Shown: positions 22,407 to 33,400 of the stretch, one piece after another
Numbering within the stretch: the stretch's first letter is position 1
Layout of the letters: each line of letters opens with the position of its first letter
Assembly (NCBI GenBank): GCA_041650355.1
Contig: JBAZLI010000001.1
Span: 1-43,502 of the forward strand
Source: Candidatus Micrarchaeia archaeon
Lineage (GTDB): Archaea; Micrarchaeota; Micrarchaeia; Anstonellales; Bilamarchaeaceae
DNA: 43,502 nucleotides
Direction of reading: 5' to 3'
Made by a program: the position numbers and the translations under genes
Notes under the pieces: generated by a model
Seen by the model: the letters and a program-made list of their open reading frames with translations, nothing else
The model's database searches: none
What the model was told of the DNA's origin: nothing

Positions 22407-25400
22407 CTACTTACCCTTTGGAGACTGGGTTATTGTCGGCTTTGCAGATGCAGCAGGCTGCGCCGAAGGCGTTTCTGCTTGGGGCGGTTGGGGCGGCCTG
22501 GATTTTGGTTGGACTAGGTTCACCATGTTTATTTCAAAATCCGGCATGCGCGAAGCAGGTTGCTTGAAAAGCTCTTCGTTGTCCAGCGAGCCGATTCCCA
22601 TGTGGGCAAGGTAGGAGCGCTTCTTTTCCCTTTCAGACTCGTACTCGTAAGCGAGCCTGGCTGAATCGTAGGCCGCAGACGCCTTGTACAGGGCGCCCAC
22701 AGGAGCGCTTTGTTCTATGGCAGCGCTTTCTTCTTTGGAAGGCTTGTGCCCGTGCACCAGATTGAAGCCGGCGCGCGTGTAATCCGCACTTTCCGGGTTC
22801 GAAACAGGGCCGCTCTTGCCCACTGTCACGGGCGCAAGCGTTTCCCCAGCTGGAGAGGAAAGATTGATTGTAAATGTCTCGGGGGCAGTTACAAATTCAA
22901 CCGCAGAATTGAACAGTTTCCGGTCTTTCAGCCGTTCTGCAAGTATCGCAACGTCCACGGCGGGCTTGGGTTCAGGTTCGGCTCCCTTAACCGTTTTGGC
23001 TTCCTTGACCAAGTTCGCCAGCAAGAACCTGTCCCCGGCATCGTCCCTTTCCAAGCGCCTCCCCCTGGAACCTTCGAAAACAGTGATTTTTTCTGGTTCG
23101 AGACGAACCGGGACATCGCCTGATTGCTCTCCTTTATCGGTGTAATTCTCCGTAACTATCGTCCTTGCAAGCGCCTCGGGTTTTGGGAGCTGGCCTCTGG
23201 AATTGAGGTTTACCGCGCTGGCCAAGGCGTCGCGATGGGAAGAGTTTTTTAGGTCGTATTGCTCGCCACCAATGTAGATAATTGGAGGTTCTTCTGGTTT
23301 AAGGTATTGGATTTCCACTTCGGGCCCAACTACGAGCTTATCTCTTTCATATCTGTAGGATTGGGCGTGGAACTGCGGTGAAATCGAAATTGGTTTTGCT
23401 GATTCGCTTTTCGGATCGAGCATCTGCTTGAGAATATCCCCGAAAGTGGGAACTCCCGCAAGCTTGGGCGCAAATAAATCGGTCTTCGGCATTCCGGCAG
23501 CTGAAAGCACGCTCTGTATAAGTCCGGAATTCTCGGCCTTCAGTTCCTCAGCGTTCTGCCACTCCGCCTTGCCTTTCGCATCCTGAGGAACGAGGAATTC
23601 CAAAATTCCGCCATTATTCCTTATTCTGACTTCCGATTTTTCATCTGGCTTAGAATTATCCAGGGCGATATCTACGGCCATTTCCAATGAAGTGGTCTGG
23701 GCAGACTGGTTCACTTTCTGTTCTATCCGCGCAGCAGCGGAGTGTGGAACCGAGTAAGTGATAGTTTCTTCGTGCGCGTCCGAAGCGTGCTTTTCCATAT
23801 ACTTGCGCGCAGCGTCGCGCGCCTCGTCCTTCAGCATTGCCGCAGCCATGTTCGGGGCATTTTCCGCAAGCCATTCCACACTCAAGTAGTTTTGGAGCGC
23901 TGCCTTATCTTTCTTCTCATCCCCGTAATTCCACATCCTCTGAGCCATGTGGGCGTTCGCAGAAGTGTAATCCGGTTCGGCATGACGCTCCACTGAAAGT
24001 TGTTGGGAGAGATACTGCTCTGGCTCCTTTTGGAGCGGTACGATGTATTGCTGGCTTCCTGACGCCTCGGTAAGTTTTTTGGAAAGCTCTTTCGCACTTT
24101 GCGTTGAATACAACACGCTGTCGGCGAGACCGTGGCTCAGTCCATAGAGCGCTGCCTGCAACTTAGAGTCCTCGTCCTTTGTCTGCTTCATGGCCTGATC
24201 AATAGCGCCAGTAAGATTTTGGGGGTTTTCCTTTATGCGCTCGTCATAAGTATTGAAGAATTCCTTGCTCCTAGTGCGCATGCCGTCTTCAATTTGTTCT
24301 ATCCGATTTCCTATCTCGATTTTTGAGAATCCCTGTGTCTTCAATTCCTGCTCTATGGCTGTTTGTTCGTCCTTTGTCAGGCTGGTCCTGAAGAAGGCGC
24401 TGAACACGGCAGTTTCGAACTTGGTCCTCTGGGTTTTAGGCAAACGCGCCCCCATTGCAAGCAGATCAACAAAGGTTGTTACGATCTTCTGATTTACGCG
24501 GGTTTCGGATATGCTGTGGTTTGCGGCATCGGCCATCATGCGACCGACGGTTTCGGAATCTTTTTCATCCAGTTGCTGAGACATAGATTTTACCAAACCA
24601 TCTATGACGCTTCTAGCGCCCTCGTTCGGATAAGAATAATCCGCCTTTGCTTGCCCTGCCGTGACAAGCTGCTGAACAAGCGCCTCAGAAGCTTTTTGGA
24701 ATTCCTGGTAGCTGATGCCGCGGGACTGTAGGAAGGACCTTGATTCCTGCTCGAAAATAATCCTGCTTTGTTCTGCCGGGCTGGCAGTCAATATTTCATC
24801 CACGCGCTTCTTTAGCCCGGATGAAACCGCGTCAAGTGCCGGGCTTTCTATTCCAAGGGCTTTCTGGGCTACAGACAACTGTTCGAACTGCCTGATTGTT
24901 ATGGGCTCCTGCCTCATGAGGCTGAATGAAATCCTGGCAAAATTGGCTTCGGTTTCGTTCAGCTTGGCAGTTGCTATTTTTGACTCCAGTTCGCTCTGTG
25001 CAGGTATTTTTTCTGCGACGATGTCTTTTATTATTGAGATGAGGGGCTTGCTCGCTTTGCTACGCACTAAGGAAGCGTTCAAAACCGAACTTTCCAGTCT
25101 GAGCTCGGGTTTGATGAGCAGTTCTGGGAGCATGATTTCATTCAGCACAGGAGTGGCTTCCTGCCTCGCCTTCTTGAAGTTCTCTGAGAAAACGTCGAAC
25201 GCCTGCGCAACCTGACCCAGGTAAAGCCCGTGCTTTTTCGCATACACTGCAGGATCAGCCAGGAAATCCCTGATTTTTTCCGAATCGGCAATTCCGTCTT
25301 TGCCAATGAGTTTTGCATCGCGCATTATTTTCTCCGCCTGTGCCTCGTTCATGCTCCGATTGTATATTTTGTTTGCGACCGAAGATGCGAGCATGGTTCC

Positions 25401-28400
25401 GAATATCGAGCCCACGGCAGTAGTGGCGAACACGCTGCCGAACGCCCTGCCGAAGGAAAGTCCCTGCATGTACGCCCTCTGGTTCAGGAGCTCCTGCGCG
25501 ACCCGGTAAACATTATCGCTGACCATCCCTGAGCCGCCCTTATTCGTTTGATTATAGCGCATTTGGAGGGCTTCTAAATGGGTGATTGGGTCCTCCCCCG
25601 CCTTAATCCTAGCCAGTTGTTCGGAATTTAACTTCTCTGGTGTCTGTTTTGCCTCGATGAGTTTCTGGTTGACGTCTCGGTCTATGCTGTTCACAAGGCG
25701 CACTGCTTTTACCGTGTCCTTCATTTCCATCAGGCTGGAGAATCCAGTCAGCGCAGTGATGAACCTGAATATCTGCCTTGAGAAGCTGGCTTGCTCCTGG
25801 ACACGTATTTTCCCGCCTTTTGCAAGGGACGCGATGTAAGTGGTTCCCCTTGGGCCGGCAAGAGTTATGCTCCTATTACTTTTCAGCCCCAGATTGCCAA
25901 GCTCGCTGCGCTGCTTGTCCGAGAGCTTCACGCCTATTGCTCCCAGCTGTTTTTCAATCTCCGTAGTATCCCCATATGCAACGGATTTCTTCCTGGCCGC
26001 GTCCATGCTCTGATAGACTATCCCTGCGAGCGAGCTGAGCGCCGCGCCCCGCATTCCCAGGAATCCCAGCATGCCAATCCATCCTGCTCCTGCTCCGGTT
26101 CCCATGCCGAACTGACGCGCCATGTTCGGATCCACCCTGAGCTGGGATGCTGCGGAATCCTGGACTTTTGAAACCGGCTTCGCTGGCCCGCCTTGCGCAA
26201 TCTTCGCGCCTGCGGCGGATATGTCCCCGCCGAAAAGGGTCATCGCGAGTCTGCTGCCCAGGCCGACGCCCTTGGATTCCGCGCTGGGCGCAACAAGGTT
26301 CTTTATGTTTCTGAAAGGTGCGGATTCCTGCTTTATTGTCTGCTTCACGAAGCGCACGAAGAAGCCCGGGCCTTTTGCCTGCGTTCCAGCGGCTTGCTTG
26401 CCAGCACCTGCGTCCTGTTTTGAGGCGGCCGCGCTGTCTTTTGATTTGGACTTGTCGCCCCCTATTCCGAAACTGGCGATTCTCCCCATCGTCTTGCCGA
26501 CGCTCATCATCGTCTTGCCTAAGCCGCTAGTCGGACCGGCCATCGGCTTCACTGCGGAACTCCCGACTCTGGTTCCGACTCCGGCCATGGTCTGGGTGCT
26601 CACCCTGAACCCAGTCATCATCCCCCTCGGGCTGTACCTGATGTGCCGCCCTACCCTGAGCGGGGAAAGGTCCAGGAACCCGAACGGGTTCCGTCCTGTG
26701 TAGTAAAGCGCGGCCATGAGCAGGCCGAAGAGTATGAATATCGGTATACACAGGCTCTGCTGGAGCTGCGCGTACAAGTCCTGCGCATCCGGGGATATGT
26801 CTATCTTCTTCAGCGCAGGGAGAAGGTAGTGCCTTTCCATGCTCGCCTCGGGCTGGTTGGGCATGGTTGGTATGGTGTCCACGCTGTAAATCCCGTTGGC
26901 GTCCCTGTACGCATCGTCAACTCCAGAAGCGTTGAGGCACATCTCGAAGCCGCACTCCTCGTAGAAACAGCAGTATATGAAAGAGTATTCTTTCCTAGCG
27001 TCCTTCCATCCAGAATAGTCTAAATAAGCTACGCCCTGGCCGTCGGTCACTATCTTGGTTAGGTACCTGTCAGTTGAATTCCGTATCCAAACGGCTATTG
27101 GCGCTCCAGGGACAGGCTGGCGCGTGCCGGTGCTCGCGTTGTCGAAATACAGCACTGCTTTTATCTTGTTCGCGCCGGACTGCGTGGTGAGGAGTATTGT
27201 GCTCGGATCGAAATCGTTCACGTTCTCGCACTCGTCGCAGCCGGACGGGTGGCCGTTCACAATCACGGTGCGGTATCCAGTCCCATCGTAATTCTCGGCA
27301 GAATCCAGGGCGAACACGCGGTAGCGGAACTCCCCGTTGCCGAGCTTCACGTTTATACTGCAATATTGGAATGCGCCGGAATTGGTGGGCTCGAAGCTCA
27401 TGTTGCCCATGAGCTCAGAGCTTGTCTGGTTCCAGACTTCAATTACGCAAGCGGATATGAAAGTGTGCCTGTTGTTGTCGCTTGCGCTCAGGTTGAGTGT
27501 GAAGGTGCTGGAATTCACGGTTTCGCCGTCGTAGGGATTGTAAATGCGGCTCTTGGCCTGGGAGCGCTGGCCGAACTCTATAGTGGGAACCGTGCGGTCC
27601 ACGCAGAAGTAGGCGGGTTTCGAAAGCTTGGAGACTGTGGGTGCCGGCGAATAGGAGCAGTTCACCACGAGCGGGTAGCAGCCTTCGGCGCGCGCGGTGC
27701 TTATGCCCCCTATGCCCACGGTCTCGTTCACGCCCAGCGAATCCGAGCCGGAGAGCGGCGGCATCAGGTGGCATGCGTAATTACCTGGAACCTTAGTGAG
27801 GATGGAGAACGTTATGAGCTGGTTCGGCTCCTGCGTCGCGGCTACGTATTCCTTGCGGTCGTAGCGCTCCCTTGCGTCCAGAGCCCTTCCGTTCATCGAG
27901 TCAGGGCGCACAGTGAAATCCGAGCCCTCGTGCACCGCGAGCGGGTGGGAATCGTTAAGATATTCTCCTGCGGCCACGCTGGGCGGATAGTCGCAGAAAC
28001 AGTCTCCGTCAAGGTTCTCGCACGTGTCTGAAACTCCGGTGCTGCTTGAGCTGGTCCACGCGTTCCCGCCTTTCGTGCCGCAGCCCAGTATGTTGGTACC
28101 CCCGGAGGGAGTTATGCTCGCGGCCATGTCCGTGCTTTCGTTGTCCACGAAAACCCTGCAGTCGTTGAAACGGTTGTCGTAAAAAGACGAATGGGAGCAG
28201 TTGAATAGCGACATGCACGTTCCTGCCATGGAGAAGTTGTTGCTCCACAAATCCGAGTCCGGGCAATCGAAAAGCTGGACTGCTCCGTCCCAGAAGTTCT
28301 CCATCACCGTGTTCCTGCTCACCACGAGGCGCGGGGAGTAGGAGGCGAATATGCCTGCCGCAAGGATGTTTTCAGGCTCGAACTCCGGGTTGCCGTATTT

Positions 28401-30386
28401 TGGCGGAAAATAATCGAAATTTATTATCCTGTTTTTGTTTATCGTGGCGTCTTGGGAGTTGTTGAGCAGAATCCCAATGTCAACGCTGGAGATGTTGTTG
28501 AAGCTTACACCCAGGTTGGAGGAATCGGAGCCTGCGATCGCTATCCACGCGCGGTCGATGACATTGGAGGTTACTTCGCTCTGGGAAGAGAGGTTGAGGA
28601 GCACGCTTATGTTCGAGATGTTCATTATGGAGTTCGAGCGCACGTAGACTTTCGAGCGGAAGGCGCTGATGCCTGCTTTGCTCAGCCCCACCTCACTGCT
28701 GGAGATGGTGCTGGTTCCTGAATCCGTGAGGTTCACGGCTATTTCGCTGTTGTTGTAAAGCGCTGACGAATCCACCGTGAGCTGGGACTGCTCGGCGTAA
28801 ATCCCTACTACGCTCTTCGTTATGGTGCTTCCGTTTACCATGCTGCCCCCGGAATCCAGCAGAACTAGCGAATGCTGCGGAAAGACAGGGGAAAGCATGG
28901 ACATATGGTCGGTAACGGTTGTTCTCATCATTTTGAAGCCCGGGGAGTTGTTCACTAAAACCCCCAGGGAGCTGTGGTTCACCAGGGTGTCGTTAAGGTC
29001 GAAATCCGCGGAATCCTGTATGCGCACGTTTATTGCAGGCACGTTCGCAACCGTGGAGGATGAAAGCGAGGATTGCGGCGAATCAACAGCAACAAATCCC
29101 TCCGTGGAGCCGTTCAGCCACGCGCCGGAAACGCTGGTTTTTAGTGAATTGTTAAGCAAGATCGTATAGCAGATGCCCGGCCCTGTCGGCATCGGAATCC
29201 TGACTTTGGAAATTGCTCCTTCCTGGGAATCCGCCGAATATATGCCAGAGCTAAAAGGCTGAGTGCTGCAAGGCACCCCTGAGATATTGGTGTTGATTAC
29301 GAAAAACTTATTTGAAGATATGATTGAAAAGCCGAAATCCGCGGAGCTCGCATTTGAATCGGAAATTCCGCAATTTTCGCAACTGTACAAAAGGCCGAAC
29401 GCGGACGGCGCTTCCGTGTATTGCAGGTTAAAAATTTTGGAACCCGAGATATGGACATTCTCGGAATCTTCCGTAACAAAGCCGTAAGCGCTTTGGGAGA
29501 TGCTGCTTGCTGAAACCGAAACGCCTTTGGAGGATCGGATGTTCAGCCCTGAAAAAATATTGAGCGAGAGGTTGCAGGATGACATTGCAATTCCATCATA
29601 GTTAAGGACGTAAACTCCGGTTTCCTCATTGGAATAGAAGCTTGAGCGGGCTATTTCCGCGTCCGAGCCAGAACCTGACAGACGCAGGCCCTCCTTGTTT
29701 TCATAAAATTGTGAGTCGTATATTTTTAGGCTCGACATGCCGTTTATGTCTGCACCGGCAAAGGTGCTATGGAAGAACGATGAACGGGATATCGTAAGGC
29801 CGCTGAGGTCGCCAGAAAACGTCGAAAGGCCGTACCTGAAACCGGACACGCTGCAGTTCTCAACGGTGACCCCTGAGCCTCGGACAAATATGCCGTAGCC
29901 GCACGAGCCGGAGCAGGCAATTTGTTTGTTGTTGCAGTTCAATGTCAAATCAGTGGCGTTTATTTCAAGGCAGGTTCCGCTGTCTGCAGACAAACTGTTG
30001 GCCAGCGTGCACGTCCTTCCGCTGCTTGAAGATTCTATCTTTCCGCAGGAAGTGAGCGGAACGTCGAAGTGGTTGGAGCTGCTATAGCCCATTATATTCT
30101 GCCCTCCGGAATCGGTGTAATTGCACACCACCTCCCATTCGTGGCGGCACGGCCCTATATTGCTGTAGTTGAACGTGCAATTCTGGCTCACGTTGCACAC
30201 CTGATATGCAGATATCACCGTTCCGTCCAGGGTTAGGTTGCATGTAACGTTGGTGGCCCCTGGAAAATCCATGGGGGTCCAGTTGAACGCCACGTCAGCG
30301 CCCTGCGCAGGGCTGCCAGGGGTTGTGAATGTCCTGGCCACGTATGCCGAGTGGGAAAACGCGCAAAGCAGTATGAGCAAGAGCAA
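22407..30386 (-). CDS. Giant cell-surface protein: signal peptide, beta-helix, membrane anchor and a 1430-residue inside region
   Basis: About 2660 residues. An N-terminal hydrophobic signal is followed by a right-handed parallel beta-helix (about 115-820) of NosD/PbH1 type, with many short turns such as GIFVRGSGVTVENCSVSGF and a closing block rich in GGNAW and DGDCFCDYP. Two beta-rich domains follow (about 830-1200). A membrane helix (LCIPIFILFGLLMAALYY, 1210-1230) has basic residues after it, so the remaining 1430 residues should be inside. They hold a Gly/Lys/Ala linker, two hydrophobic patches (about 1430-1460 and 1640-1675) that could be extra helices, then long helical Glu/Lys/Gln-rich stretches and a Pro-rich end. 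No enzyme motif was seen. Start: the first usual codon is TTG 30386, but ATA at 30398 fits better (see findings). It lies 4-16 nt after the upstream gene. Confidence 0.9.
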   Translation of the reverse strand: MLLLILLCAFSHSAYVARTFTTPGSPAQGADVAFNWTPMDFPGATNVTCNLTLDGTVISAYQVCNVSQNCTFNYSNIGPCRHEWEVVCNYTDSGGQNIMGYSSSNHFDVPLTSCGKIESSSSGRTCTLANSLSADSGTCLEINATDLTLNCNNKQIACSGSCGYGIFVRGSGVTVENCSVSGFRYGLSTFSGDLSGLTISRSSFFHSTFAGADINGMSSLKIYDSQFYENKEGLRLSGSGSDAEIARSSFYSNEETGVYVLNYDGIAMSSCNLSLNIFSGLNIRSSKGVSVSASSISQSAYGFVTEDSENVHISGSKIFNLQYTEAPSAFGLLYSCENCGISDSNASSADFGFSIISSNKFFVINTNISGVPCSTQPFSSGIYSADSQEGAISKVRIPMPTGPGICYTILLNNSLKTSVSGAWLNGSTEGFVAVDSPQSSLSSSTVANVPAINVRIQDSADFDLNDTLVNHSSLGVLVNNSPGFKMMRTTVTDHMSMLSPVFPQHSLVLLDSGGSMVNGSTITKSVVGIYAEQSQLTVDSSALYNNSEIAVNLTDSGTSTISSSEVGLSKAGISAFRSKVYVRSNSIMNISNISVLLNLSSQSEVTSNVIDRAWIAIAGSDSSNLGVSFNNISSVDIGILLNNSQDATINKNRIINFDYFPPKYGNPEFEPENILAAGIFASYSPRLVVSRNTVMENFWDGAVQLFDCPDSDLWSNNFSMAGTCMSLFNCSHSSFYDNRFNDCRVFVDNESTDMAASITPSGGTNILGCGTKGGNAWTSSSSTGVSDTCENLDGDCFCDYPPSVAAGEYLNDSHPLAVHEGSDFTVRPDSMNGRALDARERYDRKEYVAATQEPNQLITFSILTKVPGNYACHLMPPLSGSDSLGVNETVGIGGISTARAEGCYPLVVNCSYSPAPTVSKLSKPAYFCVDRTVPTIEFGQRSQAKSRIYNPYDGETVNSSTFTLNLSASDNNRHTFISACVIEVWNQTSSELMGNMSFEPTNSGAFQYCSINVKLGNGEFRYRVFALDSAENYDGTGYRTVIVNGHPSGCDECENVNDFDPSTILLTTQSGANKIKAVLYFDNASTGTRQPVPGAPIAVWIRNSTDRYLTKIVTDGQGVAYLDYSGWKDARKEYSFIYCCFYEECGFEMCLNASGVDDAYRDANGIYSVDTIPTMPNQPEASMERHYLLPALKKIDISPDAQDLYAQLQQSLCIPIFILFGLLMAALYYTGRNPFGFLDLSPLRVGRHIRYSPRGMMTGFRVSTQTMAGVGTRVGSSAVKPMAGPTSGLGKTMMSVGKTMGRIASFGIGGDKSKSKDSAAASKQDAGAGKQAAGTQAKGPGFFVRFVKQTIKQESAPFRNIKNLVAPSAESKGVGLGSRLAMTLFGGDISAAGAKIAQGGPAKPVSKVQDSAASQLRVDPNMARQFGMGTGAGAGWIGMLGFLGMRGAALSSLAGIVYQSMDAARKKSVAYGDTTEIEKQLGAIGVKLSDKQRSELGNLGLKSNRSITLAGPRGTTYIASLAKGGKIRVQEQASFSRQIFRFITALTGFSSLMEMKDTVKAVRLVNSIDRDVNQKLIEAKQTPEKLNSEQLARIKAGEDPITHLEALQMRYNQTNKGGSGMVSDNVYRVAQELLNQRAYMQGLSFGRAFGSVFATTAVGSIFGTMLASSVANKIYNRSMNEAQAEKIMRDAKLIGKDGIADSEKIRDFLADPAVYAKKHGLYLGQVAQAFDVFSENFKKARQEATPVLNEIMLPELLIKPELRLESSVLNASLVRSKASKPLISIIKDIVAEKIPAQSELESKIATAKLNETEANFARISFSLMRQEPITIRQFEQLSVAQKALGIESPALDAVSSGLKKRVDEILTASPAEQSRIIFEQESRSFLQSRGISYQEFQKASEALVQQLVTAGQAKADYSYPNEGARSVIDGLVKSMSQQLDEKDSETVGRMMADAANHSISETRVNQKIVTTFVDLLAMGARLPKTQRTKFETAVFSAFFRTSLTKDEQTAIEQELKTQGFSKIEIGNRIEQIEDGMRTRSKEFFNTYDERIKENPQNLTGAIDQAMKQTKDEDSKLQAALYGLSHGLADSVLYSTQSAKELSKKLTEASGSQQYIVPLQKEPEQYLSQQLSVERHAEPDYTSANAHMAQRMWNYGDEKKDKAALQNYLSVEWLAENAPNMAAAMLKDEARDAARKYMEKHASDAHEETITYSVPHSAAARIEQKVNQSAQTTSLEMAVDIALDNSKPDEKSEVRIRNNGGILEFLVPQDAKGKAEWQNAEELKAENSGLIQSVLSAAGMPKTDLFAPKLAGVPTFGDILKQMLDPKSESAKPISISPQFHAQSYRYERDKLVVGPEVEIQYLKPEEPPIIYIGGEQYDLKNSSHRDALASAVNLNSRGQLPKPEALARTIVTENYTDKGEQSGDVPVRLEPEKITVFEGSRGRRLERDDAGDRFLLANLVKEAKTVKGAEPEPKPAVDVAILAERLKDRKLFNSAVEFVTAPETFTINLSSPAGETLAPVTVGKSGPVSNPESADYTRAGFNLVHGHKPSKEESAAIEQSAPVGALYKASAAYDSARLAYEYESEREKKRSYLAHMGIGSLDNEELFKQPASRMPDFEINMVNLVQPKSRPPQPPQAETPSAQPAASAKPTITQSPKGK

Positions 30387-30399
30387 TATTTTCTTTATG

Positions 30400-30407
30400 T
30401 CATCACC
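30400..30407 (-). promoter_or_regulatory. Shine-Dalgarno site pointing to an ATA start for the giant gene
   Basis: GGTGAT overlaps the upstream stop codon. The in-frame ATA at 30398 is 3 nt from it; the first standard start, TTG at 30386, is 15 nt away. Other genes here have 3-4 nt. Confidence 0.45.
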
Positions 30408-33400
30408 CGGTCTTGCATTCTATAAGGTAATCCTTTATCGGGAGCTGGACGCCGCAGAACTCGCCGCTGTCTTTGTTGAGCCCGCAGTCCAGAGACTCAT
30501 TCCCGGATTTCGGGAAGCGCACAGGTGTCACGGTCATGCCCTCCCCGACGCTCTTGCTGTAAGTGTAATTGTAGATCTGGCTGGTCTGTGGGTCCACATA
30601 GCTCAGGCAGCATCTTTGCTCCTTGGGCATGCTCGCGATTATGTCCCCGTAGAGCTGGTCGAGCTCATTTATCTGGAACAGGGCGGTGCTGGTGCTGTCG
30701 TCCGGGTATGTGTAGGTGCAGCTGAGTTTCGCGTCGCCGTAGTTTGCGCAAGGCGTGCACGGCTCAACCGCGGTGTTGAACTGGCATCTGTAGCCGTCGT
30801 GGGAAGCTGCGCCCGCGGGAAGCGTGCATTCCACTCCGTTCTCGCAGGCCGGGTCGCACTGGCCGAATTGGATTTCAGTGTCCGTGCACTTGACGCACTT
30901 CGCCTCGTCGCTGGTGCTCGCGACCGTTGCTATCTCGTTTACCAGCGTCTTCCTCTTTATCGGATTGAGGTAGATGTTTATGGCTTTCTGGATTGCGCAG
31001 AACTTTTCATCCTTGAACGTGGGCGGCCTGCCGGAAGAGCCGGCCATGGGGGTTACGAGAGATTCGTTGTCGTTCCTGAACCATTTCTTGTAAAAGAGCG
31101 CGAACTGCCCGCTGTTCACCAAGTCGGTTTGGTTGCCCAGCAGGTATTTCATCGCACTTAGGGTATCGTTGTACGCTTCCCAGCCATTGGCACTGTCGTC
31201 TATAACGAAGTTGTACGGGAAGCTTGGCTTCCCGAAATTGGCGAGCATGTTCCTGCTAGTCTCTGTGGAGGCGTCCAGTATGGCCTTTTCCCTGTCCGCG
31301 CCAGCGGCATCGTTGGCCCTGAAATCGTACACTATGACGTCTACGTAATATCCGGCCGGGACGCTGGTTGCAGAGCAGGAGTACGGGCTGTTGCATCCGA
31401 GCGCCTTCGCGAGCTTGGTCACGTTCGCGTTTTGGGAATACACTGCTGCAAGGCAGTTCGGGCAGTTCCCCTGCTCCTTGAGCATGATGGAGCGGTTCCT
31501 GAGCACGAGCTGGTCCATGTCGTCCGTGCCTATTATGACTATGGATGCGCTGTTGCCTATCGCGCGGCCGAGGAAATGGTAGTAGCCGGTCCAGTTGCAG
31601 GTCATATGCTTAACGTTGTAGGACCACCATCCCAGTTCAACGGCCTGCTCTCCTTCAGTCCCTTCTGGCGGGTCCGCGTAAGAATCGCCCCCGGGCGAGC
31701 CGAACTCGCCCATGTCGTAATTGCTTTCTGCCCCTGACGCGGTTATTGGGGAGGGGCATTTGATTTTCTCGTCGTATTTGCGCGGGTTCCTGTTGGTGGC
31801 GCAGTCGGTTTCCTCATCCTCGAAGAAAGGAGATGCGTCAGGGACATAGTAGAAATAGTTCCCGAGAAGGATGTTCCTGATGGAGCTTTCCATGTCATCC
31901 ACATAGGGCTCTATGTCCTGGGCGCGTATGCGGCAGTTGTGGTAAGTCTCGTAGGTGCCTGACTGGGCTTCCGCATAACCCAGGGTTCCGTTCACGTACC
32001 AGACCACTGGTATAACTCCTGCTTTGTGGTAGTTGTCCACCCGGTTCCTGAGCAGTGCCAGGTTCTCCATGTAATCATTTACCTTCTTTCCGCAGAGCTC
32101 GCAGCCGCCCATGTCGTCCATCACTCCCACTGCTACTCCCTGCATGTCGTTGCACGTGGTCGCAGGGCAGTTGAAGACATAGGGGAGCGTCTGCCCTGTG
32201 GAAGGAATGACGCGCTGGTATTTCTTGAAATAGTAATCCAGGTCTATCCCAACCATGGTGGCGAGGGTGCATGAGTCGCACCAGCCGTATGTGTTGTCCA
32301 GCTTCAGGAAGCTGTCTATCGCGAGGCCGAAAACCCCATCATCGGGCTTGCACGCCCCTAAATCCGAGATGTTTATTTTCTGCCCGCCTTCGCCGGCCGC
32401 CACATTGTACCCGGGATGGCAGGAGCGGTAGAGGAACGTCTGGGTGAAATTGTCCTCGTTCATGTACGCTTCCCCTATCGCGTTGCCGTGTTCGCTCTTG
32501 TTCGTGAAAAACAAGATGGGGTCCGCGTCCTTTACCGTGCCGTCCGCGGAGGTGTACGTGGCGCGCTCGACGCCCCACGTGTCGTTCACCATGTAGGGCT
32601 CGCAGTAAACTGCGTTTCCAGGCCTGGCCCTCATTCCAACTTCGTAGCAGAGGCAGTTTTTTAGGCCGTTGCTGCTGTCTACGCAGAAGGAGCGCTCGTA
32701 GCCTGAATCTTCTTTCATGCACAGCCCGGAAAGGCAGTCCCCGGAACTGCTGCACTCGAAGTCCATCATTTCAGTGGAATCCATGCTGGAGGCATCCGCA
32801 AGATAGGCTTCGAGAAGGTTTTCCTTGTAGAACCTGTTGGCTGGCATCACGTAAGAGGTAGCGAACTGACCTGTGCCCTCGGTGAACGTGGTCATCACGT
32901 ACTGGCCGCTGGGCGCAGGTGCGAAATCCAGGTTTCCATCCTGGCTGCATACTGAGCGGTTGTTGAGCGTGCACGGGTCGAAGCGCCTCGGGTCTCCGGA
33001 AAAGTCCAGGCGGAAGCCGTCGTACGAGTAGGAGAAGGTGCCTGACTGGGCGCCACTGGCACTGCACTGCCCCGGAAGCTGGATTGCACCGCCTGTTGTC
33101 GAGGCTGAACCAAGGCTGCAGGCGCCGCCGCTGAAGCCAGCAGTGAGCGTCAGCGAACCCGGCTCGAAATGACCTGGAAGGACTTCCAATTCGTGCCATT
33201 CGCCGTGCTGGAAGTCCCCGGAAGTAGTGGACGGCCCCTTGCCGCCGATAAACGAGGGGTTGCTTGCCTGGCAGTTGTCGTGCCACCATTTTTCATCCAG
33301 CGGCGTGTCGCCGGTGTTGAACGCGGTATCCGTAACGAGGAGATGCGCCCCGTCAGCTTTGTAATCGACCATTATGTATATCAGTTCATCTGTGCAGAGC

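Noticed and set aside
22407..30386. An ATPase or protease hidden in the inside part of the giant protein
   Set aside because: No Walker A/B, HExxH or GxSxG motif in a credible setting was found. The glycine-rich linkers near 1280-1440 are low complexity, not nucleotide loops.
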